This document shows positions 60,915 through 64,000 of a stretch of 64,000 bases of DNA, piece after piece. Position 1 is the stretch's first letter. The number at the start of each line of letters is the position of its first letter. The DNA comes from an uncultured SAR86 cluster bacterium (GTDB lineage: Bacteria > Pseudomonadota > Gammaproteobacteria > Magnimaribacterales > D2472). Made by a program: the position numbers and the translations under genes. Under the pieces are notes generated by a model that saw nothing but the letters and a program-made list of their open reading frames with translations, had not been told where the DNA came from and did no database searches. The DNA lies in contig CACEAP010000005.1 in NCBI GenBank assembly GCA_902557645.1, positions 74,181 to 138,180 on the forward strand. The letters run 5' to 3'.

Positions 60915-61593
60915 TTAACTCTCTCTTGCTTAGATCTGGAGCTGTAGAATGTTTTGCTAATTTAAAGTCAGGATCTTCAACTTGCTCAGGCCTAATTGAA
61001 CGAATAGCCCATATAAATAAACCAATAATAATAAATGAGCTCGGTGGTAATAAGAGTAAATTATTACCTACATACCATCCACCATTTGAAACCAGAGGAA
61101 GTATTTCATATCCCATTAATGTACCTGAACCAAATAATTCTCTAATAATAGCAACGCCAATAAGAATAAGGCTATAACCTAGGCCATTACCAAGACCATC
61201 AAAAAAACTTAATAAGGGTTTTTCTTTCATGGCAAAGGCTTCAGCCCTTCCCATAACTATACAATTTGTAATTATTAAACCTACAAAAACTGAAAGTTTT
61301 TTACTAGTTTCATAATCATAAGCTTTTAAAATTTCATCAACCACCATTACAAGCGATGCAATAATTGTCATTTGGACAATTATCCTAATGCTTGAGGGAA
61401 TATGATTTCTGATAATAGAGATAAATAAATTTGAAAAAGATACAACTGTGGTAAGTGCTAAGCACATTACCAAAGTAACTGTAAGGTTATTTGTAACTGC
61501 TAATGCAGAACAAATACCAAGAATCTGTAAAGCTATTGGATTATCATCAATGAGCGGCTTAATTATTACTTCTTGATAGCGCTTAAGACTCAT
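60907..61593 (-). CDS. nqrD: Na+-NQR subunit D
   Basis: A 228-residue polytopic subunit, homologous to NqrE. Seen: [26 protein letters not shown] (Cys of the metal site) and [40 protein letters not shown]. With NqrE it holds the membrane iron centre that passes electrons across the bilayer. Overlaps nqrC by 11 nt. Confidence 0.96.
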   Translation of the reverse strand: MSLKRYQEVIIKPLIDDNPIALQILGICSALAVTNNLTVTLVMCLALTTVVSFSNLFISIIRNHIPSSIRIIVQMTIIASLVMVVDEILKAYDYETSKKLSVFVGLIITNCIVMGRAEAFAMKEKPLLSFFDGLGNGLGYSLILIGVAIIRELFGSGTLMGYEILPLVSNGGWYVGNNLLLLPPSSFIIIGLFIWAIRSIRPEQVEDPDFKLAKHSTAPDLSKRELNV

Positions 61594-62356
61594 AATCTAA
61601 CTCCTTTAACATATTAGAATAGCCTGAATCACCAAACCAATATTCAATCATGTTTGAAACACCTCTGCTAGTAAGAGTAGCTCCAGACAATCCATCTACC
61701 TTATAGGTACTCATAGGATCATCATTTTCAACTTTACCTTTAAGAACTCTGAGCGTGACTTTATTCTCTTGATAGATTTGTTTACCAGGCCACAAAGATT
61801 TCCATTTAGGGTTATCGACTTCTGCACCTAGCCCAGGAGTCTCTTTATGCTGATAGAACTCTATTCCTGCTACCGTATTAAAATCATTTTCTAAAGAAAT
61901 GTAACCATACATAGTTCCCCATAAACCAAAACCTCTAATTGGTAATATTAATTTTGAAATTTCATCTAAATTGTCTCTAATGATGTATACCTTGCCAATG
62001 TTTTCTCGATTTTTAATAATAGCAATATCTTTATCTTGAGGAACCTTGGTGGAAAGATTTGAGTCTTTTGTTGCAAGTATTTGATCATATGACTCTAAAG
62101 AAAAATCTTGATATTCTGATAAAAGCTTGCCTGATTCAAAATCAATAAATTTAACTTCTAATGCTTCAAATTGAGTTTTAATTTCTAATTCTGGATTATA
62201 AATCTTTCCAGCTTGGAGTATTTTTAACCGTTGATCATTAAGTTTATTTTCAATTTGAATGTCTCTTAAACCGACAGCAGCAAAAGACACAACAAGTGAA
62301 CATATAAGACATATTGAAAATGAAACCAATAATGTTTTTAAAACAGACTCATTCAT
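61583..62356 (-). CDS. nqrC: Na+-NQR subunit C
   Basis: A 257-residue subunit with one N-terminal helix and a periplasmic FMN domain. The attachment site is [13 protein letters not shown] (Thr of SGAT), which ApbE modifies. [22 protein letters not shown] is the conserved flavin-pocket sequence. Overlaps nqrB by 8 nt. Confidence 0.96.
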   Translation of the reverse strand: MNESVLKTLLVSFSICLICSLVVSFAAVGLRDIQIENKLNDQRLKILQAGKIYNPELEIKTQFEALEVKFIDFESGKLLSEYQDFSLESYDQILATKDSNLSTKVPQDKDIAIIKNRENIGKVYIIRDNLDEISKLILPIRGFGLWGTMYGYISLENDFNTVAGIEFYQHKETPGLGAEVDNPKWKSLWPGKQIYQENKVTLRVLKGKVENDDPMSTYKVDGLSGATLTSRGVSNMIEYWFGDSGYSNMLKELDYES

Positions 62357-63581
62357 TAGCTAATACCTTTTTTCTTTTATTTATATTAGAAGTTACTACC
62401 ATATGATCAATTACTGGAGCCATTAAATTTGCAAACAAAATAGCAAGCATCATTCCTTCAGGAAATGCAGGGTTAACTACTCTTATAAGTACCACTAATA
62501 CACCAATAAGACCGCCATATATCCACCTACCAGTATTGGTGCCTGATCCTGAAACAGGTTCTGTTGCCATAAATACAAGTCCAAATGCAAAACTACCTAT
62601 TACAAGATGCCAATACCATGGAACTAAGAACATGGGGTTAGTATCTGATCCAATAATATTTAATAAAGAGCTCATTAATATCATGCCAATAAGGGTACCT
62701 ATAACTATTCTATAAGAAGCTACTTTAGTTATCATTAAAATTAATAAACCTATACCAATTGCTATAACTGATGTTTCACCAACGGATCCAGGAATATTGC
62801 CTATAAAAGCATCTAACCATGAATAACTTGAAGTAAGACCTGGAATACCTTGTTCAGCTGCAACTCCAAGAGGTGTTGCTCCACTGTAACCAGTTGGTAT
62901 AACTAAATTATCGCTTATACCAGCAACCCAAACTTTATCACCAGATAATTGTGTTGGGTATGCAAAGTATATAAAGGCCCTACCAGTTAGAGCTGGATTT
63001 AAGAAATTTTTACCAGTTCCACCAAATATTTCTTTACCTATTACAATACCAAAAGTAATACCCATAGCAGCTTGCCATAAAGGGATATCAGGAGGACAAG
63101 TTAAAGAAAATAAGATAGTTGTTACAAATGCACCTTCATTTATTTCGTGATTTCGAATACTAGCAAAAAGAGTTTCCCAGGCTATAGCAACAATAAAAAC
63201 AACAGCATATATAGGAAGAAAGTAAACAGCCCCAAACCAAATCTTATTTACAAAACTTGTATGATCATAGCCAACTAGAGCAACAAAATAATGATGCCAA
63301 TCTCCAGTATTACTTACCTCAATCTGATTTAAATAATCAAGAGATTGATTTCCTAAATTGTACATACCAAAGAACATTGCAGGAAATGTTGCCAGCCATA
63401 CTGTGACCATTAGTTTCTGAATATCTATCGCGTCTCTTACATGAATAGGATTTTTAGTTTTACCCCAATTAGTAAAAAATAAATTTTCCAACGCATCAAA
63501 TAAAGGGAACCATCGAGCATATTTACCATCACCAATAAAATTAGGTTTTATATTATTTATATATGTACGTAAAAATTTCAT
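62349..63581 (-). CDS. nqrB: Na+-NQR subunit B
   Basis: A 410-residue membrane subunit that carries covalent FMN at the Thr in YSGATPLGVAAEQG, with riboflavin and the Na+ path nearby. KNFLNPALTGRAFIYFAYP and FAFGLVFMATEPVSGSGTNTGRWIYG are family markers. It abuts nqrA: its ATG overlaps the nqrA stop by 1 nt. Confidence 0.96.
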   Translation of the reverse strand: MKFLRTYINNIKPNFIGDGKYARWFPLFDALENLFFTNWGKTKNPIHVRDAIDIQKLMVTVWLATFPAMFFGMYNLGNQSLDYLNQIEVSNTGDWHHYFVALVGYDHTSFVNKIWFGAVYFLPIYAVVFIVAIAWETLFASIRNHEINEGAFVTTILFSLTCPPDIPLWQAAMGITFGIVIGKEIFGGTGKNFLNPALTGRAFIYFAYPTQLSGDKVWVAGISDNLVIPTGYSGATPLGVAAEQGIPGLTSSYSWLDAFIGNIPGSVGETSVIAIGIGLLILMITKVASYRIVIGTLIGMILMSSLLNIIGSDTNPMFLVPWYWHLVIGSFAFGLVFMATEPVSGSGTNTGRWIYGGLIGVLVVLIRVVNPAFPEGMMLAILFANLMAPVIDHMVVTSNINKRKKVLANE

Positions 63582-64000
63582 TACATTTCGTTGTATATCA
63601 TTTCAAGATTTTCAGCTAGCAGGCTTGAGTAATCATACTTACTTGGACATACATAACTACAAAGAGCTAGATCTTCTTCGACTAACTCTAAAACACCAAG
63701 ATCCACTAACATTTCAAGATCATAGGTAGCTAAAGCTTTTAAAAGCTGGGTTACAAGAATATTCATTGGCATTACTTCTTCATAAGAACCAACAGGTACT
63801 ATTGCCCTATCACTTCCGTTCATTGCTGTGTTAAATGTAAATTTTTTTGGTTTAAAAAAAGCAGATAGAAAAACATTTAACTTAGAGTGTATTTTTGTAC
63901 CTGGTATTATCCAACTCATAAATGGTTCTTCATATTCATTAGGAATTACTGATATTTGATTATGAAAAGCGCCCAAAAAATTCATTGCAGATTTAGCAGA
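63581..64000 (-). CDS. nqrA: Na+-NQR subunit A, C-terminal part (5' end outside window)
   Basis: The last 139 residues of NqrA; the frame is open to the right edge. FNTAMNGSDRAIVPVGSYEEVMPMNILVTQLLKALATYDLEMLVDLGVLELVEEDLALCSYVCPSKYDY is the characteristic NqrA C-terminus, with its CxxxC segment. NqrA is the peripheral quinone-binding subunit and the first gene of the operon. The N-terminal part is beyond the window. Confidence 0.95.
   Translation of the reverse strand, partial: SAKSAMNFLGAFHNQISVIPNEYEEPFMSWIIPGTKIHSKLNVFLSAFFKPKKFTFNTAMNGSDRAIVPVGSYEEVMPMNILVTQLLKALATYDLEMLVDLGVLELVEEDLALCSYVCPSKYDYSSLLAENLEMIYNEM

Noticed and set aside
1-64000. CRISPR array, rRNA, transposase or phage structural genes
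   Set aside because: No regularly spaced repeats, rRNA sequence, transposase motifs or phage modules were seen on either strand.

Overview
AT-rich bacterial chromosome, densely packed, with gamma-proteobacterial gene order throughout. Conserved blocks include mrp|metG, rne|rluC-rpmF-fabDG-acpP-fabF-mltG-tmk-holB, infA|clpA-clpS, icd|mnmA-purB and nqrABCDEF-apbE-nqrM. The low GC, short intergenic gaps, streamlined pathways, Na+ bioenergetics (NQR, NhaB, AGCS symporter) and many exported peptidases and glycosidases point to a streamlined marine gamma-proteobacterium. The best guess is SAR86 or a close relative; this is inferred from style and gene content, since there is no rRNA here. No gene-free stretch exceeds 300 bases.

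Layout. 1-2.4 kb: tail of an M28 peptidase, tRNA-Arg(ACG), then a GT-A glycosyltransferase and a KDO kinase whose codon use differs from the rest (probably acquired), and a Trm112-like small protein. 2.5-7 kb: GPH sugar transporter, a lone F420 gamma-glutamyl ligase (cofE), a secreted M20 amidohydrolase, pdxJ, grxD. 7-12 kb (minus strand): a ferritin-like gene behind a double Fur-box-like sequence, RNase T, an orphan soluble RnfB, a ferredoxin-NADP reductase-like flavoprotein and metG, which seems to lack any ATG/GTG/TTG start. 12-19 kb: mrp, mlaA, dusA, nhaB, nudC and rne with a structured leader. 19-26 kb: the rluC to holB fatty-acid/cell-wall/replication block, lacking plsX, fabH and pabC. 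26-44 kb: accessory region with SDR, glutaredoxin, AGCS symporter, GH16 laminarinase-like lipoprotein, oligopeptidase, TolB/TPR protein, cysK, MBL hydrolase, tandem DsbA-like isomerase, anchored haloalkane dehalogenase, cupin and M14 peptidase.

At 45.2 kb sits a near-perfect dif site (XerC/XerD chromosome-dimer resolution site), so this window holds the probable replication terminus. A second copy, intact in the XerC arm and central region but degenerate in the XerD arm, lies 722 bp upstream. The two flank one orphan gene. This is the geometry of an integrative mobile element exploiting Xer recombination (IMEX) and is the strongest candidate for an undescribed system here.

45.2-64 kb: Tat-exported PhoD phosphatase, a large M64-type metallopeptidase lipoprotein, infA, clpA/clpS, icd, mnmA, purB, aceA (the isocitrate branch point with icd), then the Na+-translocating NADH:quinone reductase operon read leftwards, with its FMN transferase apbE and iron-maturation factor nqrM; nqrA runs off the right edge.
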